From contig MKSU01000005.1 of the NCBI GenBank assembly GCA_001897375.1, positions 1-64,000 on the forward strand: a stretch of 64,000 nucleotides of DNA, read 5' to 3'. The notes under the pieces are model-generated. The model worked only from the letters and a program-made list of their open reading frames with translations, was not told the origin of the DNA and ran no database searches. Positions 8,666 through 20,034 of this stretch are shown piece by piece; positions within the stretch are counted from its first letter, which is position 1; each line of letters begins with the position of its first letter. Origin of the DNA: Sphingomonas sp. 67-36. GTDB lineage: Bacteria; Pseudomonadota; Alphaproteobacteria; Sphingomonadales; Sphingomonadaceae. A program made the position numbers and the translations under genes.

Positions 8666-8694
8666 CTTGACTTGACGCTCCGCCCTTCCTAGGT
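8666..8694 (+). promoter_or_regulatory. Possible housekeeping promoter ahead of rho
   Basis: CTTGAC at 8666-8671 and CTAGGT at 8689-8694 are separated by 17 bases, resembling the alphaproteobacterial CTTGAC-N17-CTATAT promoter (6/6 and 4/6 matches). It would leave a leader of roughly 100 bases before the rho ATG at 8807. Based on pattern only; a weak -10 match keeps confidence low. Confidence 0.35.
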
Positions 8695-8806
8695 CGGCGC
8701 GACGGTGGGGCTGTCCTGTCCCGCCGCCTCCCTACAGCATCGTTCGCGAGCGTTATCCGCCGTCCGAGCTACCTCCCCCTGTTGATCCCATCGGGACATA
8801 CCACAC

Positions 8807-10063
8807 ATGCACTTGAAAGATTTGAAGAAGAAAGCTCCGGCGGAACTGGTCCAGCTGGCCGAGGAGCTTGGCGTCGAGGGTGCCTCCACCCTCCGCAAGC
8901 AGGACCTGATGTTCGCCATCCTCAAGGTCCAGGCCGAGAACGGCGACCAGATCATGGGCGAAGGCACGATCGAGGTGCTGCCCGACGGCTTCGGCTTCCT
9001 GCGCAGCGCGCAGGCGAATTACCTCGCCGGGCCGGACGACATCTATGTCTCGCCAAACCAGGTCCGCAAGTTCGGCCTGCGCACCGGCGACACGGTGGAA
9101 GGCGAGATTCGCGCGCCGAAGGACGGCGAGCGCTATTTCGCGCTGACCAAGCTCTCCACCGTCAATTACGAGGACCCCGACCGGGTCCGCCATCGCGTCA
9201 ACTTCGACAACCTCACGCCCCTCTACCCGGACGAGCGGCTGAAGATGGAAATCGAGGACCCGACGATCAAGGACAAGTCGGGCCGCGTGCTCGACGTGGT
9301 CGCGCCGATCGGCAAGGGCCAGCGCTGCCTGATCGTCGCCCCGCCGCGCGTCGGCAAGACGATCATGATGCAGAACATCGCGCGGGCGATCTCGATCAAC
9401 CACCCGGAAGTGTTCCTGATCGTGCTGCTGATCGACGAGCGGCCCGAGGAAGTGACCGACATGCAGCGCACGGTGAACGGCGAGGTGGTCTCCTCCACCT
9501 TCGACGAGCCGGCGACGCGCCACGTCCAGGTCGCCGAGATGGTGATCGAGAAGGCCAAGCGCCTCGTCGAGCACAAGAAGGACGTGGTGATCCTGCTCGA
9601 CAACATCACCCGCCTCGGCCGCGCCTACAACACCGTCGTCCCCTCGTCGGGCAAGGTGCTGACGGGCGGCGTCGACGCCAATGCGCTCCAGCGGCCGAAG
9701 CGCTTCTTCGGCGCGGCGCGCAACATCGAGGAGGGCGGCAGCCTCACCATCATCTCGACCTCGCTGATCGACACCGGCAGCCGCATGGACGAGGTGATCT
9801 TCGAGGAGTTCAAGGGCACCGGCAACGCCGAGATCGTGCTGGACCGCAAGGTGGCCGACAAGCGCATCTTCCCGGCGATCGACGTGGGCAAATCCGGCAC
9901 CCGCAAGGAGGAGCTGCTGGTCGAGAAGGGCACGCTCAGCAAGATGTGGGTGCTGCGCCGCATCCTGATGCAGATGGGCACCGTCGACGCAATGGAGTTC
10001 CTGCTCGGCAAGATGAAGGATTCGAAGACCAACGAGGATTTCTTCGAGAGCATGAATCAGTAA
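8807..10063 (+). CDS. rho: Transcription termination factor Rho
   Basis: A 418-residue RecA-type hexameric RNA helicase that terminates transcription. The N-terminal Rho_N helices ([20 protein letters not shown]) lead into the cold-shock-like RNA-binding domain with GFGFLRS near residue 62. The Walker A motif is [11 protein letters not shown] near residue 180, and [11 protein letters not shown] and [11 protein letters not shown] follow. Length matches E. coli Rho (419). The position hemE-hemJ-rho next to the origin is common in alphaproteobacteria. The leader of about 160 bases could support autoregulation, as known in other bacteria. Confidence 0.97.
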   Translation: MHLKDLKKKAPAELVQLAEELGVEGASTLRKQDLMFAILKVQAENGDQIMGEGTIEVLPDGFGFLRSAQANYLAGPDDIYVSPNQVRKFGLRTGDTVEGEIRAPKDGERYFALTKLSTVNYEDPDRVRHRVNFDNLTPLYPDERLKMEIEDPTIKDKSGRVLDVVAPIGKGQRCLIVAPPRVGKTIMMQNIARAISINHPEVFLIVLLIDERPEEVTDMQRTVNGEVVSSTFDEPATRHVQVAEMVIEKAKRLVEHKKDVVILLDNITRLGRAYNTVVPSSGKVLTGGVDANALQRPKRFFGAARNIEEGGSLTIISTSLIDTGSRMDEVIFEEFKGTGNAEIVLDRKVADKRIFPAIDVGKSGTRKEELLVEKGTLSKMWVLRRILMQMGTVDAMEFLLGKMKDSKTNEDFFESMNQ

Positions 10064-10073
10064 CCGAGCGCGG

Positions 10074-10094
10074 CCTGCCGCGTGCCGCGGCAGG
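10074..10094 (+). terminator. Hairpin downstream of rho
   Basis: CCTGCCGCG at 10074-10082 pairs perfectly with CGCGGCAGG at 10086-10094 across a 3-base loop. It begins 11 bases after the rho stop. There is no T-tract, so it is at best a Rho-dependent stop or a 3'-end-protecting hairpin. Confidence 0.35.
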
Positions 10095-10108
10095 ACTCGC
10101 GCCGGTTC

Positions 10109-10160
10109 GGCCGGCGGGTCGCGCAGCGAACCCGTCCGACGGCGCGGCTTAGCCGCGCCG
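10109..10160 (+). repeat. GC-rich palindromic intergenic repeat, copy 1
   Basis: A copy of a family with layout GGCCGGCGGGTC - about 6 variable bases - GAACCCGTCCGACG - (A/G)CGCGGCTT(A/C)GCCGCG. The GGGTC and GACCC-like parts and the terminal GCGGC/GCCGC parts are inverted repeats. Three further copies lie at 42218-42270, 43333-43386 and 43412-43460 (inverted). It is in the rho-terC gap. The 10064-10294 gap otherwise holds only the rho hairpin and the terC start region. Confidence 0.75.
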
Positions 10161-10294
10161 CCACCCGGCGCAAGGCCGAGGACCTCCCCAAGCAAATCCC
10201 ATGGCGCCCGTTCCCGCGCCCCTGTAACACGGCGGCGCAACCGAAGCGCCGGCTCCGCCGTTCGTGCCGGTGACGCAATCCGGGAGCTTTCGCG

Positions 10295-11014
10295 TTGATC
10301 CTCACTTTCCTCGCCGCCGCGGCCGCCGTGCAGGGGCCGGGTTCGCTCGCCGATATCTGGCAGCATATCATCGCCGATTTCTCGAACCTCTCCGATCCGG
10401 CGGCGCTGGCCGCGTTCGGGCAGGTGCTGATGATCGACCTCGTGCTGGCCGGTGACAATGCGATCGTCGTCGGCGCGCTCGCTGCCGGGCTGCCGGCGGA
10501 GCAGCGCCGCAAGGTCATCATGATCGGCATCGGCGCGGCGCTGGTGTTGCGCATCCTGTTCGCGCTGATCGTCACCTGGTTGATGGGCATCGTCGGGCTG
10601 ATCTTCGCCGGCGGGCTGCTGCTCCTGTGGGTGAGCTGGAAGTTCTGGCGCGAAATCAGGAGCGGCGGGCACGCGGCCGATGTCGCCGACGACAGCCAGC
10701 AGTCCGGCCTCGCCCCCGCGCGCAGCTTCGCCGGGGCCGCCTGGGCGGTCGCTGTGGCGGACGTGTCGATGAGCCTCGACAACGTGCTGGCGGTGGCCGG
10801 CGCGGCGCGGGCGCATCCGGGCATCCTCGTCGTCGGCCTGCTGCTGTCGGTGGCGCTGATGGGGCTGGCGGCGAACCTGATCGCGCGGATCATCGATCGC
10901 TATCGCTGGATCGCCTATTTCGGGCTTGCCGTGATCCTCTTCGTCGCGCTCAAGATGATCTACGAGGGCTGGATCGGCACCCACGGCACGCAGGGGCTGG
11001 CGTCGCTGTTCTGA
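10295..11014 (+). CDS. TerC family integral membrane protein
   Basis: A 239-residue protein with about seven hydrophobic segments. It carries the TerC/YjbE signature twice: LMIDLVLAGDNAIVVGALAAGL near residue 45 and VADVSMSLDNVLAVAGAARAH near residue 150, each with a conserved membrane Asp-Asn pair. TerC/YjbE proteins are implicated in metal ion (notably manganese) efflux and metalation of exported proteins. The start is TTG with GGGAG upstream at suitable spacing; an internal GTG is an alternative. The substrate is not determined. Confidence 0.85.
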   Translation: MILTFLAAAAAVQGPGSLADIWQHIIADFSNLSDPAALAAFGQVLMIDLVLAGDNAIVVGALAAGLPAEQRRKVIMIGIGAALVLRILFALIVTWLMGIVGLIFAGGLLLLWVSWKFWREIRSGGHAADVADDSQQSGLAPARSFAGAAWAVAVADVSMSLDNVLAVAGAARAHPGILVVGLLLSVALMGLAANLIARIIDRYRWIAYFGLAVILFVALKMIYEGWIGTHGTQGLASLF

Positions 11015-11044
11015 ACGCCGGGTTCACGGTGCATTCAACGCGCG

Positions 11045-11671
11045 ATGAGGATAATGCGGCTTATGGATATGAGAATGTTCCTGCCCGTCGCGGCGATCGT
11101 CATGGCTGCCCCCGCCGCCGCGCAGACCGGCGATCTCGCACAGGTGCAGCGCCATCTCGCGGCGGTGTCGAGCATGACCGCGAGCTTCACCCAGACCGAT
11201 CGCAACGGCAAGGTGCTGACCGGCACGCTGACGCTCAAGAAGCCCGGCAAGATTCGCTTCCAATATGAGAAGGGCGTGCCGATCCTGATCGTCGGCGACG
11301 GCAAGGCGCTGACCTTCATCGATTATTCGGTGAAGCAGGTGCAGCGCTGGCCGATCGGCAACACGCCGCTGGGCGTGCTGATCAATCCGAACAAGGATAT
11401 CAGCGGCTATGCCAAGGTGGTGCCCTCGGCCGATCCGCGCGTGCTTTCGGTCGAGGGCTATGACGCGAAACACCCCGAATATGGTCGCATCACGCTCGTC
11501 TTCGCGCGCGACGAGGGCGCACCGGGCGGGCTGATGCTGCAGGGCTGGGTGATGCTCGACAGCCAGGGCAACCGCACCACGATCCGCCTGTCGGACCAGC
11601 GCTTCAACACCCCGGTTGACGACGGGACGTTCCGCTGGAGCGACCCGCGGAGGAATTCGGCGCGCAGCTAG
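11045..11671 (+). CDS. lolA: Outer-membrane lipoprotein carrier protein LolA
   Basis: A 208-residue periplasmic protein. Residues 1-27 are a signal peptide ending AAPAAAQ. The mature part has the LolA pattern: HLAAVSSMTASFTQTDRNGKVLTGTLTLKKPGKIRFQYE, then a half-barrel of beta strands with TFIDYSVKQVQRWPI. LolA ferries lipoproteins from LolCDE to LolB at the outer membrane. Several in-frame ATG codons (11045, 11054, 11063, 11069, 11075) could begin translation; the signal peptide is complete from any of them. It is 30 bases from terC. Confidence 0.9.
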   Translation: MRIMRLMDMRMFLPVAAIVMAAPAAAQTGDLAQVQRHLAAVSSMTASFTQTDRNGKVLTGTLTLKKPGKIRFQYEKGVPILIVGDGKALTFIDYSVKQVQRWPIGNTPLGVLINPNKDISGYAKVVPSADPRVLSVEGYDAKHPEYGRITLVFARDEGAPGGLMLQGWVMLDSQGNRTTIRLSDQRFNTPVDDGTFRWSDPRRNSARS

Positions 11672-11819
11672 CGGTCTTTTCTTACAATCGTTCACCGCAG
11701 CGACAGGTTTTTTGGCCTAGAAAGGCGAGGTGGATGCGGGGCTCCGGGATTTTCCCCCTGTTGCCTGGATTTCCCCGCTTCCCCCTGCGTGACGAACGTC
11801 AGGCTGGCCCTCGCTCCAA

Positions 11820-11836
11820 GCCCCCGGAGCGGGGGC
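11820..11836 (+). terminator. Possible terminator hairpin between lolA and ribA
   Basis: GCCCCCG at 11820-11826 pairs with CGGGGGC at 11830-11836 around a 3-base loop, followed on the plus strand by CTTAGCGTTTT. It lies between the converging lolA and ribA genes. The T-run is short and displaced, so intrinsic termination is only possible. Confidence 0.35.
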
Positions 11837-11851
11837 CTTAGCGTTTTGGCG

Positions 11852-12901
11852 CTATAATTGATGGCCGGTGCGGTCGCGCTTCGTCGCGAGATAGCGTTCG
11901 TTGTGTCGGTTGGGCGGCAACGCGTGCGCCACGCGCTCGGCGACGCGAATTCCGGCTTGCTCGAGTCCCGCCACCTTTGCCGGATTGTTGGTGAGCAGCC
12001 GCACCTCGTCCTGCCCGAGCAGCTTGAGCATCCGCGCCGCGACGCCGAAATCGCGCGCGTCGATCGCGAAACCCAGCCGCGTATTGGCGTCGACCGTGTC
12101 GAATCCCTGATCCTGCAGCGCATAGGCGCGCAGCTTGTTGACCAGCCCGATGCCGCGCCCTTCCTGCCGCAGATAGAGCAATATGCCCCAGCCGCTCGCC
12201 TCGATCGCCTTGATCGCGGCGTCGAGCTGCGGTCCGCAGTCGCATTTCAGGCTGCCGAGCGCGTCGCCGGTGAGGCATTCGCTGTGCAGCCGGACGAGCG
12301 GCGCCTGGCCGTTCGGCTCGCCGATCAGCAGCGCGATATGCTCGCCGGGCGATTCCGGCGTGCGGAAGGCGACGATCTCCGCATCCTCGGCATGGGCGAC
12401 CGGCAGCCGCGCGCGCGCCGCGATGGTGAGGCGCACCGCCTCCTCGTGCGCGTCGATGTCGGCCGGGTCGATCGAAACGTCGCCCGCGCCGCCCGGCAGC
12501 GCGAAGTAGGCAGGGAGCAATCCGGCGATCCGCGCGAGCCGGAGCGCGGCGGCGGCATCCTCGGGATGGTCGACGTGGATCGCGCGGAACGGCCCCTTGA
12601 GCGGGGTCGCGAGATCAAGCTGCGGATCGGCCAGCGCGGTCGCCGCCGCGAAATCGATCCACGGCGCGCGATCGACTAGCACCGGCGCGTCGGGCGCGGC
12701 CGCCTCGCGCTGGTTGGCGAGCTTCAGCGTCGCCGCGCGGCCGGCGGAGAGCAGCACCGACGCGATCCCGCCCGCATCGAACGCCGCGAGCCGCACCGCA
12801 TCCGCCGTCTCGATCGGCAGCAGCGCCAGCGCGCCGATGCGGATCGGCCAGCCGCGCCGCAGCGCGTCGATCGCGCGCGCGGTCTGGCGCGGGTCGGTCA
12901 A
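11852..12901 (-). CDS. ribA: GTP cyclohydrolase II with N-terminal extension
   Basis: A 349-residue protein. Residues about 155-345 are a complete GTP cyclohydrolase II: HSECLTGDALGSLKCDCGPQL supplies the three zinc-binding Cys, YLRQEGRGIGLVNK the phosphate-binding Arg region, and LLTNNPAKVAGLEQAGI the C-terminal signature. It opens the GTP imidazole ring in riboflavin synthesis. The roughly 150-residue N-terminal extension (AIDALRRGWPIRIG...) vaguely recalls the start of RibB (DHBP synthase) but lacks its acidic catalytic motif. A four-base overlap with the xth stop suggests coupling. Confidence 0.92.
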   Translation of the reverse strand: MTDPRQTARAIDALRRGWPIRIGALALLPIETADAVRLAAFDAGGIASVLLSAGRAATLKLANQREAAAPDAPVLVDRAPWIDFAAATALADPQLDLATPLKGPFRAIHVDHPEDAAAALRLARIAGLLPAYFALPGGAGDVSIDPADIDAHEEAVRLTIAARARLPVAHAEDAEIVAFRTPESPGEHIALLIGEPNGQAPLVRLHSECLTGDALGSLKCDCGPQLDAAIKAIEASGWGILLYLRQEGRGIGLVNKLRAYALQDQGFDTVDANTRLGFAIDARDFGVAARMLKLLGQDEVRLLTNNPAKVAGLEQAGIRVAERVAHALPPNRHNERYLATKRDRTGHQL

Positions 12902-13680
12902 AAATCGAACTCGGTCATGATCGGCACATGGTCCGAAGGCTTGATCCAGCTACGGCATTCCTCGAACACATGGTGGGCGCGCGCCGCTTTCGCCACCTCG
13001 CCCGTCGCCCACATGTGATCGAGCCGCCGGCCGCGATCGTTCTTCGTCCAGTCGGGCGAGCGATAGCTCCACCAGGTATGCAGCCGCGCCGGGGCGGGGT
13101 GGAAATGCCGCCCGAGATCGACCCAGTCGTTCGACCCCTTCAGCCGGTCGAGCGCCTCCACCTCGACCGGCGTGTGGCTGACCACCTTGAGCAGCGCCTT
13201 GTGGCTCCACACGTCGCTGGGGAGGGGGGCGATGTTGAAATCGCCGGTGAGGATCGTCGGGCGGTCGAGTCGCTGGGACCAGTCGGTCATGCGCTGGACG
13301 AAATCGAGCTTCTGCCCGAACTTCGGATTCACTTCCCGATCCGGCACGTCGCCGCCGGCCGGGACATAGACGTTCTCCAGCCGCACCCCGTTGGCGAGCC
13401 GCACGCCGATGTGCCGCGCCTCGCGATTGGCCTGCCAGTCCAGCCGGTCGTCCTCCAGCAGCGGCACGCGGCTGATGATCGCGACGCCGTGGTGCATCCG
13501 CTGGCCGTGGATCAGGATGTGAGGATAGCCGATCCTGCGGAACGTCTCCGCCGGGAAGTCGGCGTCGATCACCTTGGTTTCCTGGAGGCACAATATATCG
13601 GGTGCGGCCTCGCGCAGGAATTGCTCGACGATCTCGATGCGGAAGCGCACCGAATTGATGTTCCAGCTTACGATCTTCAC
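12898..13680 (-). CDS. xth: Exodeoxyribonuclease III
   Basis: A 260-residue AP endonuclease / 3'-5' exonuclease of base-excision repair. Family motifs: MKIVSWNINSVR at the start, LCLQETKVID near residue 32, VYVPAGGDVPDREVNPKF with the catalytic Tyr, TGDFNIAP near residue 150, RRLDHMWAT and the C-terminal SDHVPIM. Length matches the family. It lies immediately upstream of ribA. Confidence 0.95.
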   Translation of the reverse strand: MKIVSWNINSVRFRIEIVEQFLREAAPDILCLQETKVIDADFPAETFRRIGYPHILIHGQRMHHGVAIISRVPLLEDDRLDWQANREARHIGVRLANGVRLENVYVPAGGDVPDREVNPKFGQKLDFVQRMTDWSQRLDRPTILTGDFNIAPLPSDVWSHKALLKVVSHTPVEVEALDRLKGSNDWVDLGRHFHPAPARLHTWWSYRSPDWTKNDRGRRLDHMWATGEVAKAARAHHVFEECRSWIKPSDHVPIMTEFDF

Positions 13681-13719
13681 ACCATTGCCTGTAACCGCAG
13701 CGGGCAGCGTAAGGAAGCG

Positions 13720-14382
13720 TCAGCCGAGCAGGCGCGCGACATCGCCGAAATCGTGCGCGATGACGTGGACGCCGAGCGCGCGGAGCTTCCGGTCGTGATC
13801 GGGCGCGCAATGGCTGCCGGCGCACAGCCCGATGACGTGACCGCCCGACGCGACTGCGCCCGTCGCGCCGACCGGCGAATCCTCGATGATCGCGGCGTCG
13901 CCGATCGAAATGCCGAGCTGGTGCGCCGCGTAAAGGTAGAGATCGGGCGCCGGCTTGCCGCGCGTCACATGCTCGCGGCCGGAATAGATATGGTCGCCGA
14001 ACGCGGGGCCCAGCCCGATATGCTCGAGGTGGCGGCGAATCCAGCGGGTCGAGCTGGAGGAGACGATCGCGCGCGGCAGGCTCTCGGGCAAGGATTCGAC
14101 GAAGGCGACCGCGCCGGCCACCGCCTCGATCCCCTCGGCCATGACGCGCGCGTCCTCGGCCTTGCGCGCTTCATGGAAGTCGTCCGGGATCGGGCGGCCG
14201 ATCCATTGCTCGATCCGGCGAAGGAAGTCCGCGCCGGAAAGGCCCATGAAATTGGCCATCGATTCCTCCGGCGTGGTCGGATGGCCGATGCCGGTGAGAT
14301 AATCGGCGATCTGACGGTTGCCGATCGCCTCGCTCTCGATCAGCACGCCGTCGAAATCGAACAGGATCGCCCGGAACCTCAT
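13720..14382 (-). CDS. HAD-superfamily phosphatase (beta-phosphoglucomutase/YniC-like)
   Basis: A 220-residue HAD hydrolase. Motif I is LFDFDGVLIESE at residues 7-18 with both catalytic Asp, motif II is IVSSSSTRW near residue 107, and the Lys/Asp motifs are GKPAPDLYL and AAIIEDSPVGATGAVASG. The DGVLIESE and ASG features resemble the phosphoglucomutase-like/2-deoxyglucose-6-phosphatase branch; the substrate is unknown. Its start overlaps the yggS stop (ATGA), so the two are coupled. Confidence 0.85.
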   Translation of the reverse strand: MRFRAILFDFDGVLIESEAIGNRQIADYLTGIGHPTTPEESMANFMGLSGADFLRRIEQWIGRPIPDDFHEARKAEDARVMAEGIEAVAGAVAFVESLPESLPRAIVSSSSTRWIRRHLEHIGLGPAFGDHIYSGREHVTRGKPAPDLYLYAAHQLGISIGDAAIIEDSPVGATGAVASGGHVIGLCAGSHCAPDHDRKLRALGVHVIAHDFGDVARLLG

Positions 14383-15053
14383 GCCCGCGCCCCGAACAGC
14401 GCGCTGCCGACGCGGACATGCGTCGCGCCGAGCATCACCGCCGTCTCGAAATCGTCCGACATGCCCATGCTCAGCCCGGCGAGACCGTTGTCGCGCGCCA
14501 GCTTGGCGAGCAGCGCGAAATAGGGCGCCGCCTCCACGCCGGCGGGCGGCAGGCACATCAGCCCGGCGAGCGGCAGGTCGGCCGCGCGCGCCTCCGCCAG
14601 CAGCGCCGGGAGGTCGTCGATCGCGCAGCCGCCCTTTTGCGGTTCCGCGCCGATATTGACCTGGACGAAGCAGGCCGGCCGCCTGCCCTGCGCGTCCATC
14701 GCCTTCGCCAGCGCCGCCACCAGCGAGGGGCGGTCGACCGCGTGGATCGCGTCGGCGAGCGCCACCGCCTCGGCCGCCTTGTTCGACTGGAGCTGGCCGA
14801 TCAGGTGCAGCCGCGCGTCGGGCCATGCCTCGCGCAGCGCGGGCCATTTCGCCTGCGCCTCCTGCACACGATTCTCGCCGAAATCGCGCTGGCCGGCGGC
14901 GAGCAGCGGCGTGATCGCCTCGGCGGGGTGCGTCTTGGAGACGGCGATCAGGGTGATATCGGCGGGCGAGCGGCGCGCCGGCCTGGCGGCGCGGGCGATC
15001 CGCTCGTTGATCGAGGCGAGGCGCGCGGCGGGAGACATCTCGGCGGAAGGCAT
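14379..15053 (-). CDS. yggS: PLP homeostasis protein, YggS/PLPBP family
   Basis: A 224-residue PLP-binding protein of the YggS/PROSC family, which has no known catalytic activity but buffers vitamin B6. It contains ITLIAVSKTHPAEAI with the PLP-binding Lys, DFGENRVQEAQAKW, LHLIGQLQSNKAA, and the C-terminal LSMGMSDDFETAVMLGATHVRVGSALFG. I chose the ATG at 15053; one at 15038 is also possible. It diverges from the thiE-like gene, with only 22 bases between the starts. Confidence 0.92.
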   Translation of the reverse strand: MPSAEMSPAARLASINERIARAARPARRSPADITLIAVSKTHPAEAITPLLAAGQRDFGENRVQEAQAKWPALREAWPDARLHLIGQLQSNKAAEAVALADAIHAVDRPSLVAALAKAMDAQGRRPACFVQVNIGAEPQKGGCAIDDLPALLAEARAADLPLAGLMCLPPAGVEAAPYFALLAKLARDNGLAGLSMGMSDDFETAVMLGATHVRVGSALFGARA

Positions 15054-15075
15054 GGTCGGCGCTATAGGAAGCGCG

Positions 15076-15585
15076 ATGCCCCGCCGCCACCCCGTCCCGC
15101 GCCTTTGGCTGATGACCGACGAGCGGATGGGCGAGGGGTTGTGGCGCGCGGCACGCCGCCTGCCGCGCGGATCGGGCATCGTCTTCCGCCACTACGACAC
15201 GCCGGCCGCCGAACGCCGCCGATTGTTCGCGCGGCTGTTGCGGATCGCGCGCGCGCGCGGGCTGGTGCTGGTGCGCGCGGGCGCGGCGCGTTTGCCCGGC
15301 GAGATGGGGACGCATGGCCGCAACGGGCCGGGAATCACGACATGGCCGGCGCATTCGCGGCGCGGGGCGGTGGCGGGGGTGCGACGCGGCGCCGACGTGC
15401 TGTTCGTCTCGCCCGTCTTCGTCACCCGCTCGCATCCCGATGCACCGGCGCTTGGCGCGCGGCGCGCGGCGGCGATCGCGCGCGGCCTGCCGGCGCGGCG
15501 GATCGCGCTCGGCGGCATGGATGCGCGGCGTTACGTGCGACTCACCGGATTCGATGGCTGGGCGGCAATCGATGCGTGGCTGTGA
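15076..15585 (+). CDS. Thiamine phosphate synthase/TenI-like protein (short)
   Basis: A 169-residue TMP-synthase/TenI-fold protein, shorter than canonical ThiE (about 210). It keeps LWLMTDERM near residue 10 (family LYLITD), VLFVSPVFVTRSHPDAPALG with the SPVF-T-S-P loop, and a late phosphate-binding IALGGMDARRY (family GGI). The usual early pyrimidine/Mg site with an Asp-rich loop is not obvious. AGGAA precedes the ATG. It may be a divergent thiamine phosphate synthase or a TenI-like paralogue; I do not assign thiE firmly. Confidence 0.65.
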   Translation: MPRRHPVPRLWLMTDERMGEGLWRAARRLPRGSGIVFRHYDTPAAERRRLFARLLRIARARGLVLVRAGAARLPGEMGTHGRNGPGITTWPAHSRRGAVAGVRRGADVLFVSPVFVTRSHPDAPALGARRAAAIARGLPARRIALGGMDARRYVRLTGFDGWAAIDAWL

Positions 15586-15600
15586 ACGACGCCGGCGGCG

Positions 15601-16329
15601 TCAGAAGCGGAAGGCGGTGCCCACATAGACCGCCTGGCTGTCGCGGCGGTCATCGGCGACCTGCGTCAGCCGCTCGCGCTCGCTCTTATAACGCAGGCCG
15701 GCGGTGAGATCGATGTTGCGGGTCAGCGAATAGGAGCCGCCCACGTCGATCGCATAGCTCGAATTGTTATCCACGGCGTTCGGCGCGCCGGCCAGCGGGC
15801 GTTCGGCGGAAGCCTTCACGCGGCCTGTGAAGCGATTGAGCGAGTAGCTGACCGCCACGTCGGTCGATTCGCGGCTGCCCGGCTGCGGACCGACATCGAC
15901 GCGCGAGATATCGCCCGACACCGCAAAGCGTTGCCAGCCGATCGCGGCGCCCAGATTATAGGCGATCGGTGCGATTCCCACGGTCGGCGCATTTGCGGCG
16001 AAGCGAGTCGTTCCGTCGCCGACTCGATTCGAGCGTGCGCGCACCGCCACGGTGACGGCGCGATTGCCCTGCCGCGTTTCGGCCGGGGTGAAGCGGAACT
16101 CGCCGACATCGCCGCCGTCCAGCCCCCCGCGCGCGAACACGGCGGCGAGCCGCGGATCGGCGGCCGACGGCGTGAAACCACTGGAAAAGCGGGCCGATAC
16201 CGCGTTGGCCGGCGCCTTCTTGGCGGGACGCTGGCCCAGTTCGGTGGCCCCGATCGCGGGCGCGACGGCGGCCGCCGCGGCGACGAGCGCCACGACCATT
16301 CCACCAGCAATCGCGCGAACAGCGACCAC
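15601..16329 (-). CDS. Small outer-membrane beta-barrel-like protein
   Basis: A 242-residue exported protein of uncertain function. It has a signal peptide of about 28 residues (AAAAAVAPAIGA), then alternating polar/hydrophobic strands such as AVTVAVRARS, FAVSGDISRVDVG and IDLTAGLRYKSERERL, and ends in Phe (VGTAFRF), the usual C-terminal residue for outer-membrane barrels. No pore or enzyme family is recognised. The start is GTG. It converges with the thiE-like gene 15 bases away. Confidence 0.65.
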   Translation of the reverse strand: MVAVRAIAGGMVVALVAAAAAVAPAIGATELGQRPAKKAPANAVSARFSSGFTPSAADPRLAAVFARGGLDGGDVGEFRFTPAETRQGNRAVTVAVRARSNRVGDGTTRFAANAPTVGIAPIAYNLGAAIGWQRFAVSGDISRVDVGPQPGSRESTDVAVSYSLNRFTGRVKASAERPLAGAPNAVDNNSSYAIDVGGSYSLTRNIDLTAGLRYKSERERLTQVADDRRDSQAVYVGTAFRF

Positions 16330-16528
16330 GAGTCACCCCCAACTGAACTTGGATCGAAATCCGCCTAACACGATTCGATCCCCGCGCACCATCACAAGAG
16401 TCGCTTTATTACTAAGTGTTGCATGACTCCCACATTAGCGGCGCGATCGCCGCGCGAATCCGCCCCGCTTGCGGGGAACGGGGCGCGTCTATAGAGGTTG
16501 CCGCTGCTGTTTCCTCGCTTTCAGGACG

Positions 16529-16969
16529 ATGCCGATGTTCCGCCCGTTGCGTCTCGCGCTAGCCGTTGGCGCTGCCCTTGCTCTCACCGCATGCGGGCAC
16601 CATCGCGCCCGGCCCGAGGCCGACCTCGCCGCGTCGAAGATCACCACGATCGGCGTCAATTCCTATCTGTGGCGCGCGACGCTGGACACGCTGTCGTTCA
16701 TGCCGCTGCTCCAGACGGATTCGAACGGCGGCGTCGTCGTCACCGACTGGTACGTCAACCCGCAGGTGCCGAACGAGCGGATGAAGGTGACCGTCTCGAT
16801 CCTCGATCAGGATCTGCGGGCCGACGCGCTGCGCGTCGCGGCGCTGCGTGAGGTGAATCGGAACGGCCAGTGGGTCTCCGCGCCGGTGGCCGCGTCCACC
16901 ACGCAGAAGCTGGAGGATATCATCCTCACCCGCGCCCGCGACCTGCGCCGCGCCTCGATCACCGGCTGA
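16529..16969 (+). CDS. DUF3576 lipoprotein
   Basis: A 146-residue lipoprotein. The signal peptide ends in a lipobox LALTAC with Cys near residue 22. The mature domain has the alphaproteobacterial DUF3576 features IGVNSYLWRATLDTLSFMPL, VTDWY, and LEDIILTRARDLRRASI. Function is unknown; position upstream of leuS and lptE suggests envelope association at most. AGGACG precedes the chosen ATG. The 16330-16528 gap upstream has no confident promoter, though CTATAG at 16489-16494 could be a -10. Confidence 0.8.
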   Translation: MPMFRPLRLALAVGAALALTACGHHRARPEADLAASKITTIGVNSYLWRATLDTLSFMPLLQTDSNGGVVVTDWYVNPQVPNERMKVTVSILDQDLRADALRVAALREVNRNGQWVSAPVAASTTQKLEDIILTRARDLRRASITG

Positions 16970-17011
16970 CGCGGGGGTGAACCCCTGCGCGCGCCTCAAC
17001 GACAAGAGATA

Positions 17012-19530
<2,519 letters not shown>

Positions 19531-19534
<4 letters not shown>

Positions 19535-20034
19535 AGCGGCTCGCCGCCCTGCTCGCGCTGGCGCTGCCGCTCGGCGGATGCGGGCTTCAGCCGCTCTATA
19601 CGGCGGGCGGCTCCGGCCCGGTGGCGAACATGCTCGGGCAGGTCGAGGTCGCGCCGATCGAGGGCAAATCGGGCTGGCTCGTCGCCAATGCGCTGCGCGA
19701 CCGTTTCGACGCGGGCGGCACGGCACAGACGGCGCATTACCGGCTCGACGTGAAGCTGGACGACAAGATCGTCGGCCTCGCGGTGCGCAGCGACAACAGC
19801 GTCACGCGCGAACGCCGCACGCTGCGCGCGCGCTACCAGCTCGTCGCGCTCGATACCGGCACGGTGGTGCTCGACGCGACCGCCGGCTCCGATGCCGGCA
19901 TCGATGTCGTCACCTCCGAATATGCCACGATCGCGGCGGAAAGCACCGCGCTGGAGCGGCTGAGCGAGATCGTCGCCGACCAGATCGTCGCCCGCGTCGC
20001 GCTCTATGCGAGGAACGAGACGCCCCGGAAATGA
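19531..20034 (+). CDS. lptE: LPS-assembly lipoprotein LptE
   Basis: A 167-residue lipoprotein with signal peptide and lipobox LPLGGC near residue 16 followed by GLQPLYT, the conserved LptE start. It is the plug and partner of the LptD translocon that inserts LPS in the outer leaflet. The leuS-lptE-holA order is widely conserved in proteobacteria. Its ATG overlaps the leuS stop (ATGA) and its stop overlaps the holA start, so the three genes are coupled. Confidence 0.9.
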
